Assembly (NCBI GenBank): GCA_015767355.1
Contig: JADWMH010000016.1
Span: 7,444 to 17,683 of the forward strand
Reading direction: 5' to 3'
Length of the DNA: 10,240 bases
Source of the DNA: Gammaproteobacteria bacterium
GTDB lineage: Bacteria > Pseudomonadota > Gammaproteobacteria > Chromatiales > Chromatiaceae
Below are positions 1 to 6,393 of the stretch, piece by piece. Under the pieces are notes generated by a model. That model was not told the DNA's origin. It did not search any database and saw only the letters and a list, made by a program, of their open reading frames with translations. How positions within the stretch are numbered: position 1 is the first letter of the stretch; each line of letters starts with the position of its first letter. The position numbers and the translations under genes were made by a program.

Positions 1-3
1 CTA

Positions 4-8
4 AGGAG
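4..8 (+). promoter_or_regulatory. Shine-Dalgarno site of the hdrC-like gene
   Basis: AGGAG lies 8 nt before the ATG at 17. The hdrB-like gene has the same AGGAGCAT string at the same 8-nt distance (AGGAG at 637-641), which suggests equal translation of the two subunits. Confidence 0.8.
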
Positions 9-16
9 CATTCGTT

Positions 17-637
17 ATGAGCGATCTCAATACCAACATGATCGAGAAGTATCGCAACAGCTTCCTCAACGAAGTTGAAGCAAATGTCGAGGAAGGCGAA
101 TGGGTCAAGATGTGCATGCAGTGTGGTGTATGCTCGGGATCCTGCCCGCTGGGCAACGCCTGGGATCATCCCCCACAGGAGCTGTTCATGATGATTCGCG
201 CCGGCAAGCGTGAAGAGGTCCTGAGCTCCGACTCCATGTGGATGTGCACCTCCTGCTACAACTGCATCGTGCGTTGCCCGCGTGAAGTTCCCATCACCCA
301 CATCATGCACGGCCTGGCGCACTACGCAAAACGCCTCGGCATGCAGCCCAAGGAGCAGCCAACTGCAAAATTTGCACAGCTGTTCTGGGACAACCTCATG
401 AAAAAGGGGCGCGTCAACGAGCTCAAGCTCGGTGTCGATCTCTATTTCAAGGTTGGCGAAGGCATGAAAACAGCCATGAAGAACAAGGATATCGGCATGG
501 CGATGTGGAAAGCCAAGCGCATGAACCCGATGGAGTTTTTTGGCGGCCACGCCGTCAAGGACCTCAAGGGCTTCCAGAATGCGATCAAAAAAGCCGAAGA
601 GCTGGAAGCAGCCCGTCTCGAAAAGCACAAGGCCTGA
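17..637 (+). CDS. HdrC-like iron-sulfur subunit, probable sHdrC2 of the sulfur-oxidising heterodisulfide-reductase-like complex
   Basis: This is a soluble ferredoxin-like electron-transfer subunit of 206 residues. It carries two complete [4Fe-4S] ligand sets: C33, C36, C39, C43 followed by P44, and C77, C80, C83, C87 followed by P88. That is the classic HdrC arrangement. There is no signal peptide or membrane segment, so it should act in the cytoplasm. The rest is a helical, lysine-rich C-terminal extension. The ATG start is preceded by AGGAG at 4-8 with 8 nt spacing. A TAA at 2-4 could be the stop of an upstream operon gene, but that gene is not visible. An HdrB-like gene follows 12 nt downstream with an almost identical ribosome binding site. 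In the HdrC family such subunits pass electrons between a flavoprotein HdrA and HdrB. The sHdrC2 assignment rests on overall resemblance and the gammaproteobacterial context. A methanogen-type, Qmo-like or SdhE-associated role is less likely but not excluded. Confidence 0.85.
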   Translation: MSDLNTNMIEKYRNSFLNEVEANVEEGEWVKMCMQCGVCSGSCPLGNAWDHPPQELFMMIRAGKREEVLSSDSMWMCTSCYNCIVRCPREVPITHIMHGLAHYAKRLGMQPKEQPTAKFAQLFWDNLMKKGRVNELKLGVDLYFKVGEGMKTAMKNKDIGMAMWKAKRMNPMEFFGGHAVKDLKGFQNAIKKAEELEAARLEKHKA

Positions 638-649
638 GGAGCATAAACC

Positions 650-1549
650 ATGGCAACACGTGAATATTCGTTTTACCCCGGGTGCTCCTCGCAAAAAGGC
701 GCATCTTCATCCAACTACCTGGTTTCTGTCGAGACCATGTGTGAAGAGCTGGATATCAAGCTCAACACCATTCCCGACTGGAACTGCTGCTCCGCCTCGA
801 TCGGCTATGCCGGCGGCGGCGAACTGCCGCGTCTGACACTCTCGGCGCGCAACATTGCGCTCTCCGAGGAGCACAACCCCGATCAGGAGATCGTCGCCAC
901 CTGTGCAGCCTGCTGGCTCTCTACCAAGGAGGCAGCCGAGCGCCTTCATGATGACCCCGGTATGTTTGCTGAAGCCAATACAGCACTTGCAGAGGCTGGT
1001 CTCAAGCTGACTAACCAGACACCCATCAGACATATGGCGGAAGTGCTTGTTGAAGACATCGGTTTCGATGCAATTGCAGCCAAGGTCACGAAGCCGCTGG
1101 AAGGTCTGAAGATAGCCGGATACGTCGGCTGTCAGACCAACCGTCCATTCGGCATAGCCGGAGAGTCATTCGAAAATCCTGTCTATCTCGACAAAATGGT
1201 CGACGCCCTCGGCGCCGACTCGGTTCCTGACTACGAGAAAAAGGTACAATGCTGCGGCGGCGCACTGGCCTTCTCCGAACCGGAGAAATCACAGGAGATG
1301 ATCAAGGGCATTCTCGAATCCGCCTATGATCACGGCGCCGACATGATCGTCACACCCTGCCCTGTCTGCCAGATGAACGTCGAGGTCTACCAGGGTCAGA
1401 TCAACGACACCCACGGCACCAAGTTCGACATGCCTGTGCTCTACTACTCGCAGTTGATGTCGGTCGCCTTTGGGCGCTCTGCGAAAGATGCAGCGCTGAA
1501 CGGCCAGGTGATCAAGGCCAAACAGCTGGAAGAGATTGCCGGCAAGTAG
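650..1549 (+). CDS. HdrB-like subunit with two CCG domains, probable sHdrB2
   Basis: This 299-residue protein has two complete cysteine-rich CCG domains (Pfam family Cysteine-rich domain). The first uses C12, C46-C47, C85 and C88. The second uses C161, C201-C202, C237 and C240. The spacings, CX33CCX37CX2C and CX39CCX34CX2C, are at or near the consensus. In methanogen HdrB the two CCG motifs each bind a noncubane [4Fe-4S] cluster, where the disulfide is reduced. In sulfur oxidisers the sHdrB proteins belong to a cytoplasmic complex that works with lipoate-binding proteins to oxidise sulfane sulfur to sulfite. No membrane segment is seen. The gene starts 12 nt after the hdrC-like stop with GAGGAG at 636-641, and a strong terminator closes the operon 27 nt after its stop. 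Family assignment is secure. The B2 subtype and sulfur-oxidation role are inferred from resemblance and from being last in the operon. Confidence 0.85.
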   Translation: MATREYSFYPGCSSQKGASSSNYLVSVETMCEELDIKLNTIPDWNCCSASIGYAGGGELPRLTLSARNIALSEEHNPDQEIVATCAACWLSTKEAAERLHDDPGMFAEANTALAEAGLKLTNQTPIRHMAEVLVEDIGFDAIAAKVTKPLEGLKIAGYVGCQTNRPFGIAGESFENPVYLDKMVDALGADSVPDYEKKVQCCGGALAFSEPEKSQEMIKGILESAYDHGADMIVTPCPVCQMNVEVYQGQINDTHGTKFDMPVLYYSQLMSVAFGRSAKDAALNGQVIKAKQLEEIAGK

Positions 1550-1575
1550 GGCGGGATCAACCAGCACAGCAATCG

Positions 1576-1601
1576 AAGCCCCGTTGATACGGGGCTTTTT
1601 T
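1576..1601 (+). terminator. Intrinsic terminator of the hdr-like operon
   Basis: A perfect stem AGCCCCGT/ACGGGGCT (1577-1584 with 1589-1596), extendable by one A-T pair, encloses a TGAT loop and runs directly into six T residues at 1596-1601. It lies 27 nt after the hdrB-like stop codon, as expected for a rho-independent terminator ending the plus-strand operon. Confidence 0.93.
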
Positions 1602-1624
1602 ACGCCATCATCAAAAGAAGTTGA

Positions 1625-1824
1625 ACCACAGATAAACACAGATGCACACAGATACTATTGAGACATTTGTAAAATTCGTAAATTGTGAGTTTTGTCATCT
1701 CGAACGAATGTGAGAGATCTTATGAACCAATAAGTGAAGATTTCTCCTTTCAGTCGAAATGACAGCTTTTGAGCGTTTTTCAAGAGGCCCTGTTAATCTG
1801 TGTTTATCTGTGTGTATCTGTGGT
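1625..1824. repeat. Outer inverted repeat of 10-mers (NNCACAGATN family)
   Basis: The left arm 1625-1654 is three tandem 10-mers: ACCACAGATA, AACACAGATG, CACACAGATA. The right arm 1795-1824 is the inverted counterpart, matching at 26 of 30 positions by hand alignment. The 140-nt interior contains a second, unrelated inverted repeat. The pattern fits a small interspersed intergenic element. No coding capacity or transposase is present. Confidence 0.8.
1693..1764. repeat. Inner inverted repeat, short palindromic intergenic element
   Basis: The left arm (1693-1721, beginning TGTCATCTCGA) pairs with the right arm (1737-1764, ending TCGAAATGACA) with a few mismatches and one single-base indel, around a 15-nt loop. 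Arms of the type GTCATTTCGA...AGAAATCTT resemble a common bacterial interspersed palindrome. It sits wholly inside the outer repeat, so the two may be stacked insertions. Confidence 0.7.
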
Positions 1825-1842
1825 AAAAAACATGAGATATGT

Positions 1843-1868
1843 TGTAGGAGCGGTCTTCTGACCGCGAT
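1843..1868 (+). repeat. REP-like hairpin in the methyltransferase leader
   Basis: TGTAGGAGCGG opens the element and the stem GCGGTC (1850-1855) pairs perfectly with GACCGC (1860-1865) around a TTCT loop. The GTAGGAGCGG...CCGCGA form matches the REP elements scattered through pseudomonad and other gammaproteobacterial genomes. It ends 8 nt before the ATG at 1877, where a ribosome binding site would be expected. Confidence 0.65.
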
Positions 1869-1876
1869 ATAGCGAG

Positions 1877-2428
1877 ATGCCAAACAAACGTAAGTTGTCA
1901 AAACAGGAGCGCCGCCACTACTATGAGCAGATGCTGCGGCGCTATACCAAGCAGCGGCAGAGAAATGCAGCGGCTTTACCCGGCTGTCAGCAGATGATCT
2001 TTGTACTCGATCATCTCAATGCGGGCTTCAATATCGCCAAGATCTTTCGCAGCGGCGAGAGCTTCGGCGTGCATGAGATTCACCTCATCGATATCCCGCC
2101 GTTCGACCCTGCGCCGTCCAAGGGGGCTTTCAGAAAGGTTCCGGCCCGTTTCCATGAACACTTTGACGACTGCTATCAGGAACTGATTGAGCGCGGCTAC
2201 CAGCTCTTCACACTGGAACCCGGCTGCAGCACGACTTTAAACGCGACAGAGCTTCCGGAAAAAAGCGCCTTCGTCATGGGACACGAGGAGCGTGGCATCA
2301 GTTTTGACCGCAGCCGGTATGACATTCAATGCCTCTCGATTCCGCAGTTTGGGCAGACCGAAAGCCTCAATGTCAGCATCGCAGCCTCGATCGTGATGTA
2401 TGAATACAGTCGCCAGCATGCAAAATAA
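1877..2428 (+). CDS. TrmH/SpoU-family (SPOUT) RNA 2'-O-methyltransferase
   Basis: This 183-residue protein contains the three SpoU motifs. Motif 1 spans about residues 48-64, with N52 and the conserved catalytic-type arginine R58. Motif 2 is the glycine loop MGHEERGI at 134-141. Motif 3 is at about 155-176, with SLN at 163-165 followed by a small-residue helix. Such enzymes form a trefoil-knot dimer and transfer a methyl group from S-adenosylmethionine to a ribose 2'-OH in tRNA or rRNA. The substrate cannot be read from the sequence. The N-terminal 30 residues are very basic and probably bind RNA. No separate TrmH N-terminal or L30e-like domain is present. The ATG at 1877 has only a weak ribosome binding site, GCGAG directly next to it, so a start at M19 (1931) is possible. 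The stop lies 11 nt from the convergent toxin gene. Confidence 0.88.
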   Translation: MPNKRKLSKQERRHYYEQMLRRYTKQRQRNAAALPGCQQMIFVLDHLNAGFNIAKIFRSGESFGVHEIHLIDIPPFDPAPSKGAFRKVPARFHEHFDDCYQELIERGYQLFTLEPGCSTTLNATELPEKSAFVMGHEERGISFDRSRYDIQCLSIPQFGQTESLNVSIAASIVMYEYSRQHAK

Positions 2429-2439
2429 TTTCACGGTTT

Positions 2440-2826
2440 CTATGGCTTGAACCTGGAGAGCTTGATCTCTTTGACGATTCTGTAGTGTTTGGCGTTGCCT
2501 GTTAACAACGGCAAACCACAAGAAACGGCGGTAGCGCCTATCAAGGCATCCGCGAGTTGCACCGAGTGGCTTAAAAAATGCTGCTCGACGTAAAACATCG
2601 CTTTGCTGGATATCTCCTCTGTAACATAGATAACCTCTGTGCCCCATGATCTTAGCGATTTGCGTAGTGAAATCAGCTCGTTTTTATTTCTCATACCCTG
2701 GACTAACTCCATATAGGTGATGACTGAAATCGCAAATCCATGGTGCTTCTGCAGGGCTTTGGATGCATTTTGGTTACCGCGCATGTACCAGATGATGACG
2801 TCGGTATCGATCAGCGTATTAATCAA
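2440..2826 (-). CDS. vapC: VapC-type PIN-domain toxin ribonuclease
   Basis: This is a single PIN domain of 128 residues, usual for VapC. The acidic active site is present: D7 in the LIDTD start motif, E40 in TYMELVQG and D93 in LADALIGATA, with polar N111 in LLTGNAKHY at the fourth position. VapC toxins are Mg2+-dependent endoribonucleases, often cutting tRNA or rRNA, held inactive by the cognate antitoxin. The start is TTG at 2826-2824, overlapping the antitoxin stop in the string TTGA, which implies translational coupling and low independent initiation. The gene is convergent with the methyltransferase and has no obvious terminator in the 11-nt gap. All catalytic residues are intact, so the toxin is probably functional. 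Its RNA target is unknown. Confidence 0.9.
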   Translation of the reverse strand: MINTLIDTDVIIWYMRGNQNASKALQKHHGFAISVITYMELVQGMRNKNELISLRKSLRSWGTEVIYVTEEISSKAMFYVEQHFLSHSVQLADALIGATAVSCGLPLLTGNAKHYRIVKEIKLSRFKP

Positions 2827-3065
2827 TTATTGAATCTACCTTTCCTTATGTTTCTGACATAATCTTCTACATTTTTCACCTGGTCATTATCCTTCCAGAT
2901 ACCAAACAGCTCCCCTGGCGCCAGGTTATGTTCATTATCCTCCTCGATGGGAACCAACTTGGCACAAGCTTTTCCACGATAGGTGATAATAACCTCTTCG
3001 CCTCTCTTTACTGTGTTGAGCAGTTCCGTAGAGTGGAATCTGAGATCTTTTGCTGTTGCACGCAT
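2823..3065 (-). CDS. Phd/YefM-family antitoxin of the VapC toxin
   Basis: This is a small protein (80 residues from the chosen start) with an N-terminal Phd/YefM DNA-binding and dimerisation fold: it opens MRATAKDLRFH, then has the STELLNTVKRGEEV helix and the strand region ending AKLVPI. An acidic linker follows, and then a C-terminal toxin-binding tail with an YVRNIRKGRF motif typical of antitoxins paired with PIN toxins. The frame also opens at GTG 3077, giving 84 residues. I prefer ATG at 3065 because that GTG lies within GTGAGG, whose GAGG is a good ribosome binding site 6 nt before the ATG, and because homologues begin at this point. The gene overlaps vapC by 4 nt. As in other Phd/YefM systems it should neutralise the toxin and repress its own promoter. 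Confidence 0.9.
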   Translation of the reverse strand: MRATAKDLRFHSTELLNTVKRGEEVIITYRGKACAKLVPIEEDNEHNLAPGELFGIWKDNDQVKNVEDYVRNIRKGRFNN

Positions 3066-3093
3066 TGCGAACCTCACATATCATTAAGTTGAT

Positions 3094-3115
3094 ACTTTAG
3101 AATGTAAACTTTAGA
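3094..3115. promoter_or_regulatory. Candidate antitoxin operator: two direct ACTTTAGA copies around the -10 box
   Basis: ACTTTAGA occurs at 3094-3101 and again at 3108-3115, 14 nt apart, bracketing the -10 hexamer. The position suits autorepression by the antitoxin-toxin complex. Binding itself is inferred, and Phd/YefM operators are more often palindromic. Confidence 0.4.
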
Positions 3116-3129
3116 GAAAGATAAGTCAA
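3101..3129 (-). promoter_or_regulatory. Sigma70-type promoter of the toxin-antitoxin operon
   Basis: On the minus strand the -35 hexamer TTGACT (3124-3129) is separated by 17 nt from the -10 hexamer TACATT (3101-3106). Transcription would start near 3094, leaving a leader of about 30 nt before the ATG at 3065. Confidence 0.7.
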
Positions 3130-3195
3130 GAATTGGAATTCAGGGTGAGCAATTCTCAATGCAGCAATAGAATATCGACATTTCAAAAGACTTTT

Positions 3196-3272
3196 ACCAC
3201 GAAGCGCACGAAGACCACGAAGAATCAACTGTGTACAAAAAATGTCTTCGTGCACTTCGTCTCCTTCGTGGT
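3196..3272. repeat. Inverted repeat of tandem 9-mers (NNCACGAAG family)
   Basis: The left arm 3196-3223 is three tandem 9-mers, ACCACGAAG, CGCACGAAG, ACCACGAAG, plus A. The right arm 3245-3272 is the inverted counterpart, matching at 23 of 28 positions, with a 21-nt loop. It lies between the isomerase and the toxin-antitoxin genes. The RNA would form a long imperfect hairpin. Without a terminal U tract it is not a standard terminator. The apparent plus-strand open frame across it (3133-3378) is not a gene. Confidence 0.8.
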
Positions 3273-3310
3273 GAGTCTCTCTCTACATTTAGAATTGCTG
3301 ATTCAGGGGA

Positions 3311-4264
3311 TTACAAATCGTAGATTTGCAGGATTCCACAGAGCTGCTGCTGTTCATCGACGACCACCAGGGAGTTGATCTTTCTCTCCAGCATGATCTG
3401 CTCGGCCGTCGCGAAGCGCTCATTCTGATCGATGGTGACCGGGGTGGTGGTCATGATGTCATCACTTTTATTGCTGAAAAATGACTCTCCCTGCGCAATG
3501 GCGCGCCGCAGATCTCCATCGGTAATGATGCCCAGAACCCGGTTGTCGGCAACGACAATCGCCGTGCCGAGACGACCGTTGTTCATGATGCCGATGGTTT
3601 CCAGCAATGATGTTCCAGGAGCAACAACCGGCAGCGGTGATTTATGCATGACATCCTTCACCTGTGTCAGCAGCCGCCGTCCGAGCGAGCCTCCCGGATG
3701 GAAGCGGGCGAAATCACCCGGCTGGAACTGGCGCTCCTCCATCAGGGCAACGGCAACTGCATCGCCGATTGCCAGGGTCGTCAGGGTTGAGTTGGTGGGC
3801 GCCAGGTTGTTCGGGCAGGCTTCGCGATCGACGCTCATTGTCAGCACGATGTCCGAGTTGTGCGCCAGCGTTGAATTGAGCTCTCCGACGATGCAGATGA
3901 TGGTGACGCCGAAGCTCTTCAGACTGGGAATCAGCTTGTTGACCTCGTCAGTCTCGCCAGAGTAACTGATGAGCACGATCACATCCCGGGATGTGATCAT
4001 TCCCAGGTCGCCATGAAAGGCTTCTGCAGGATGGAGAAAGAATGCAGGCGTTCCGGTCGAGGCCAGGGTAGCAGCGATCTTGGCGCCGATATGCCCGGAT
4101 TTCCCCATACCGCAGATAATGGTATGGCCTTTTCCCGAGAGTATAGCTTTCACCGCCGCCGCAAAACTGCCGTTGATCTGTGACTCCAGATCCGCCACGG
4201 CCTGCGCCTGCTTGTGGATAGTCGCTTTGCCAAGCTCGATGAGTTGTTGTTCAGTCAGGCGCAT
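3311..4264 (-). CDS. kdsD: Arabinose-5-phosphate isomerase (KdsD/KpsF/GutQ family)
   Basis: The enzyme interconverts D-ribulose 5-phosphate and D-arabinose 5-phosphate, the first step toward Kdo for lipopolysaccharide. It is 317 residues with an N-terminal SIS sugar-isomerase domain (about 30-175) and two C-terminal CBS domains (about 205-262 and 270-317). The residues matching the E. coli KdsD active site are all present at a constant offset of four: K55 in GMGKSGH, H84, E107 in SGETDE, E148 before CPNNLAPTNS, and H189 in FHPGGSLG. The ATG at 4264 follows an AGAGGA ribosome binding site at good distance. The protein is shorter than the usual ~328 residues and stops at IYDL, where relatives continue with a short LRAGVV-like tail. 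It stands away from the kdsC-lpt cluster, so KdsD, KpsF or GutQ cannot be told apart; the symbol is the most likely choice. Confidence 0.88.
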   Translation of the reverse strand: MRLTEQQLIELGKATIHKQAQAVADLESQINGSFAAAVKAILSGKGHTIICGMGKSGHIGAKIAATLASTGTPAFFLHPAEAFHGDLGMITSRDVIVLISYSGETDEVNKLIPSLKSFGVTIICIVGELNSTLAHNSDIVLTMSVDREACPNNLAPTNSTLTTLAIGDAVAVALMEERQFQPGDFARFHPGGSLGRRLLTQVKDVMHKSPLPVVAPGTSLLETIGIMNNGRLGTAIVVADNRVLGIITDGDLRRAIAQGESFFSNKSDDIMTTTPVTIDQNERFATAEQIMLERKINSLVVVDEQQQLCGILQIYDL

Positions 4265-4310
4265 GTAATCCTCTGTTGATAATACTAGCGAAACCTAAAA
4301 ATCCTTTAGT

Positions 4311-4338
4311 CTCTCGCAAAGACGCAAAGCCCGCCAAG
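4311..4338. repeat. Short repeat of the CGCAAAGACGCAAAG type
   Basis: CTCTCGCAAAG, ACGCAAAG and CCCGCCAAG follow one another with a step of about 8-9 nt between ligA and the isomerase gene. It looks like one arm of the same kind of tandem-unit interspersed element as those at 1625-1824 and 3196-3272, with no clear opposite arm. The remainder of the 101-nt gap (4265-4365) holds only a short CCTTGCAAGG palindrome at 4345-4354 and the isomerase ribosome binding site. Confidence 0.5.
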
Positions 4339-4365
4339 AAAAATCCTTGCAAGGCAACAATATGT

Positions 4366-6393
4366 TCACTCTTTTAATGCAAGCAATTCCTCTAACCCTG
4401 CTTCATTCAAAACCGTAACGCCCAGCGACTCGGCCTTCTCCAACTTTGATCCTGCCGCTTCGCCTGCAACAACGTAGTCTGTTTTCCTGGAGACGCTGCC
4501 GGTGACTTTGGCGCCAAGCTGCTGCAGCTGCTGTTTGAATTCAGAACGCGGACGGCTCAACGCTCCTGTCAGCACGATTGTCTTTCCCTGCAGCGGCATC
4601 TCTCCCTGCTGGCGCTGCACTTCAGGCCACTCGATTCCGGCTGCCAGCAATTTCCCGAGCACCTCGAGATTATGCGGCTGCTGAAAAAACGAGACAATAT
4701 GTGTAGCAACGATGGGGCCCACATCGGGCGTCTGCTGCAGGCGCTCTTCATCGGCCGCTATGATCGCATCGAGGGTCAGAAACTCCTGCGCCAGGCTTTT
4801 TGCCGTAGCCTCCCCCACCTCACGGATCCCCAGTGCAAACAGAAACCGGGAGAGCGATGAAGTTTTGCTTTTATGCAGTGCATCCATGAGGTTGCCGGCG
4901 GATTTTTCACCCATGCGCTCCAGCCCGGCGACATCTTCAACATGCAGTTGATAGAGGCCCGCAATATTCTCGATGAGTCCGGCGTCAACCAGCTGCTCGA
5001 CCAGTTTGTCACCCAGCCCGTCGATATCCATCGCTTTGCGCGAAGCAAAATGTTTGATGCCCTCCTTGCGCTGTGCGCTGCAGTAGAGGCCTCCGCTGCA
5101 GCGGGCAACCACCTCGCCCTCTGCACGCAGTATATCCGAGCCGCACACAGGGCATTTCTGCGGCATCACAATGGCACTGGCGCCGGCAGGCCTGCGATCA
5201 CCGACAACAGAGACAACCTCGGGGATGACATCACCGGCGCGGCGGATAATGACTGTATCACCAACACGGATATCCTTGCGCAGCACTTCGTCCATGTTGT
5301 GCAGCGTGGCGTTGCTGACGACTACTCCCGCCACCGTAACCGGCTGCAGGCGCGCCACCGGGGTAATAGCGCCGGTGCGACCGACCTGGAACTCGACCGC
5401 CTCGACGACAGTCAGCTCCTCCTGCGCCGGAAACTTGTGCGCAATGGCCCAGCGCGGGGCGCGGCTGACATAACCGAGCGTCCGCTGTTTTTCAAGGCTG
5501 TTGATCTTGTAGACAATGCCGTCGATATCATACGCCAGAGAGTCACGCCGCCGCATCAAATCATGATAGTAGTCCAGACAGCCTTTGGCTCCGGTAACCA
5601 CTTTCAACTCTGGAGAGACAGGAATGCCCCACTCCCTGAGACGCATCATTACCCCGCTCTGGGTGACGCCGGGATCTGCATCGACTTCACCGATCCCGTA
5701 AGCATAGTAAGCCAGCGGGCGTTTGGCCGTGATGCGGGAGTCAAGCTGACGCAGGCTGCCTGCTGCTGCATTGCGCGGGTTGGCAAAGGGTTTTTCACCC
5801 CGTGCGAGCGCCTTTTTATTAAAGGCATTGAAACCCGCAAGCTGCATAAAAACCTCGCCGCGAACCTCGAGTACCTGTGGATAGTCACCGTCGATCAATT
5901 TCAGGGGAATGGACTTAATGGTGCGCACATTCCGGGTGACATCCTCACCCCGGGTTCCATCCCCGCGTGTTGCGGCCTGCACAAGCACGCCATTTTCATA
6001 GCGCAAGCTAATTGCCAGTCCGTCCAGTTTAGGCTCCACCTCATAGTCGAGCAGATCATCACTGGCCAGACGATCCCTGAGGCGCTGCTCAAAATCCATC
6101 AGATCGGTTTCACTGAACACATTGCCCAACGACAACATCGGCACCTTGTGATGCACTTCCTCGAAACCACTCAGTGGAGCGGCTCCGACACGCTGCGTCG
6201 GAGAGTCAGCGGTAATCAGCTCTGGATGCTGCTCCTCGAGTGATTTGAGTTGATGAAACAGGCGATCATATTCACTGTCCGGAACCAGTGGCTCGTCAAG
6301 CACATAATAGTGGTGATTGTACCTGCGAAGCAGTTCACGCAGATGTTCTGTCTGCTGCTCTATCTGCTCTTTTGACTGTTGCTGTTGATTCAC
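4366..6393 (-). CDS. ligA: NAD+-dependent DNA ligase LigA
   Basis: LigA seals nicks during replication and repair, using NAD+ to adenylate its active-site lysine. All domains are present in 675 residues, close to the 671 of E. coli. Domain Ia covers 1 to about 78 with HHYYVLDEPLVPDSEYDRL-type NAD-binding residues. The adenylation domain (about 79-325) has the KLDG motif with K122 as nucleophile, and RGDG and RGEVF further on. An OB fold follows (about 326-405), then a zinc finger (C414, C417, C432, C438), helix-hairpin-helix repeats (about 440-590) and a C-terminal BRCT domain (about 600-675). The start is GTG at 6393-6391, overlapping the zipA stop as GTGA. It is the only start in frame, because TGA lies two codons upstream. 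The closest GAGG is only 1 nt away, so coupling to zipA translation is likely. Confidence 0.97.
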   Translation of the reverse strand: MNQQQQSKEQIEQQTEHLRELLRRYNHHYYVLDEPLVPDSEYDRLFHQLKSLEEQHPELITADSPTQRVGAAPLSGFEEVHHKVPMLSLGNVFSETDLMDFEQRLRDRLASDDLLDYEVEPKLDGLAISLRYENGVLVQAATRGDGTRGEDVTRNVRTIKSIPLKLIDGDYPQVLEVRGEVFMQLAGFNAFNKKALARGEKPFANPRNAAAGSLRQLDSRITAKRPLAYYAYGIGEVDADPGVTQSGVMMRLREWGIPVSPELKVVTGAKGCLDYYHDLMRRRDSLAYDIDGIVYKINSLEKQRTLGYVSRAPRWAIAHKFPAQEELTVVEAVEFQVGRTGAITPVARLQPVTVAGVVVSNATLHNMDEVLRKDIRVGDTVIIRRAGDVIPEVVSVVGDRRPAGASAIVMPQKCPVCGSDILRAEGEVVARCSGGLYCSAQRKEGIKHFASRKAMDIDGLGDKLVEQLVDAGLIENIAGLYQLHVEDVAGLERMGEKSAGNLMDALHKSKTSSLSRFLFALGIREVGEATAKSLAQEFLTLDAIIAADEERLQQTPDVGPIVATHIVSFFQQPHNLEVLGKLLAAGIEWPEVQRQQGEMPLQGKTIVLTGALSRPRSEFKQQLQQLGAKVTGSVSRKTDYVVAGEAAGSKLEKAESLGVTVLNEAGLEELLALKE

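Larger units (their letters stand above)
1602..1876. other. Gene-free repeat-rich intergenic region
   Basis: No credible gene lies between the hdr terminator and the methyltransferase start. The region consists almost wholly of repeat material: an outer inverted repeat (1625-1654 with 1795-1824), an inner one (1693-1721 with 1737-1764) and a REP-like hairpin (1843-1868). The minus-strand open frame across 1695-1901 is a translation of these repeats. I could not identify a convincing promoter for the downstream gene here. Confidence 0.7.

Noticed and set aside
1625..1824. Possible CRISPR array, because of the evenly repeated units
   Set aside because: The units are 10 nt, contiguous and inverted between arms, with no 30-40-nt spacers and no cas genes nearby.
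1695..1901. 68-codon minus-strand frame in the repeat-rich gap
   Set aside because: It consists of translated inverted repeats and has no coding signature.
3196..3272. Inverted repeat as terminator for the isomerase gene
   Set aside because: The arms carry several mismatches, the loop is 21 nt and no T tract follows, so it fits an interspersed repeat better.
3133..3378. 81-codon plus-strand frame across the 9-mer inverted repeat
   Set aside because: It translates the repeat and then runs into the antisense of the isomerase gene. It has no ribosome binding site or family resemblance.
4345..4354. CCTTGCAAGG palindrome after ligA as a terminator
   Set aside because: A stem of about 3 bp with a 4-nt loop is too weak, although a short T run follows on the minus strand.
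4873..6243. 456-codon plus-strand open frame
   Set aside because: It is wholly antisense to ligA, whose domains and catalytic residues are all intact. Its translation shows no recognisable family and has the composition of a shadow frame.
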